Shown one piece after another: positions 4,753-5,868 of a stretch of DNA of 5,868 nucleotides (its first letter is position 1; each line of letters starts with the position of its first letter). This stretch comes from Candidatus Uhrbacteria bacterium. GTDB taxonomy: Bacteria > Patescibacteriota > Patescibacteriia > UBA9934 > GWF2-40-263. Under the pieces are notes generated by a model that did not search any database, was not told the origin of the DNA, and saw only the letters and a list, made by a program, of their open reading frames with translations. The stretch spans positions 1-5,868 of the forward strand of contig JAHFIS010000018.1 in assembly GCA_023246275.1 (NCBI GenBank), read 5' to 3'. A program made the position numbers and the translations under genes.

Positions 4753-5868
<1,116 letters not shown>

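Overview
The window is a compact block of translation genes, all on the minus strand. In transcription order (right to left) they are tuf (5' end cut off by the window), rpsJ, rplC, rplD, rplW, rplB, rpsS, rplV, rpsC and the first 36 codons of rplP. This is the end of a str-type cluster (EF-Tu) running directly into the canonical S10 ribosomal protein operon. All ten products are recognised from conserved family motifs, and the order is the textbook one.

The organism is a bacterium with GC-rich coding sequence (about 65% in a 60-base sample I counted). Several proteins look like those of Patescibacteria/CPR, most likely a Parcubacteria-type lineage. Examples are the N-terminal WQGHWFA segment of uS3, the HHFSGGPATHGQK segment of uL3, the start MLMPKKVKHRKWHKG of uL16, and the Lys/Ala/Pro-rich extensions on uS10, uL23, uS19 and uL22. 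This assignment rests on remembered family resemblance, not on a search.

Layout: tuf occupies 4753-5868 and rpsJ 4369-4722. A 282-base non-coding stretch (4087-4368) follows, and then rplC-rplD-rplW-rplB-rpsS-rplV-rpsC-rplP fill 1-4086 with gaps of 1-10 bases, or a 13-base overlap for rplC/rplD. Translational coupling along the mRNA is therefore likely. The products are EF-Tu, two proteins of the small-subunit head (uS10, uS19), uS3 at the mRNA entry, and large-subunit proteins of the peptidyl transferase surroundings and exit tunnel (uL2, uL3, uL4, uL22, uL23, uL16).

Two things stand out. First, the rpsJ-rplC spacer is the only sizeable gap, is AT-richer than its surroundings, and is full of inverted repeats, including a perfect 14-bp stem with a GCAA tetraloop when read as operon mRNA. 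It is the best candidate here for an undescribed regulatory RNA. Second, no gene start has a convincing Shine-Dalgarno sequence, and several junctions share a stop codon, A-run, C-rich triplet, then ATG pattern. I see no mobile element, CRISPR array, tRNA or rRNA.
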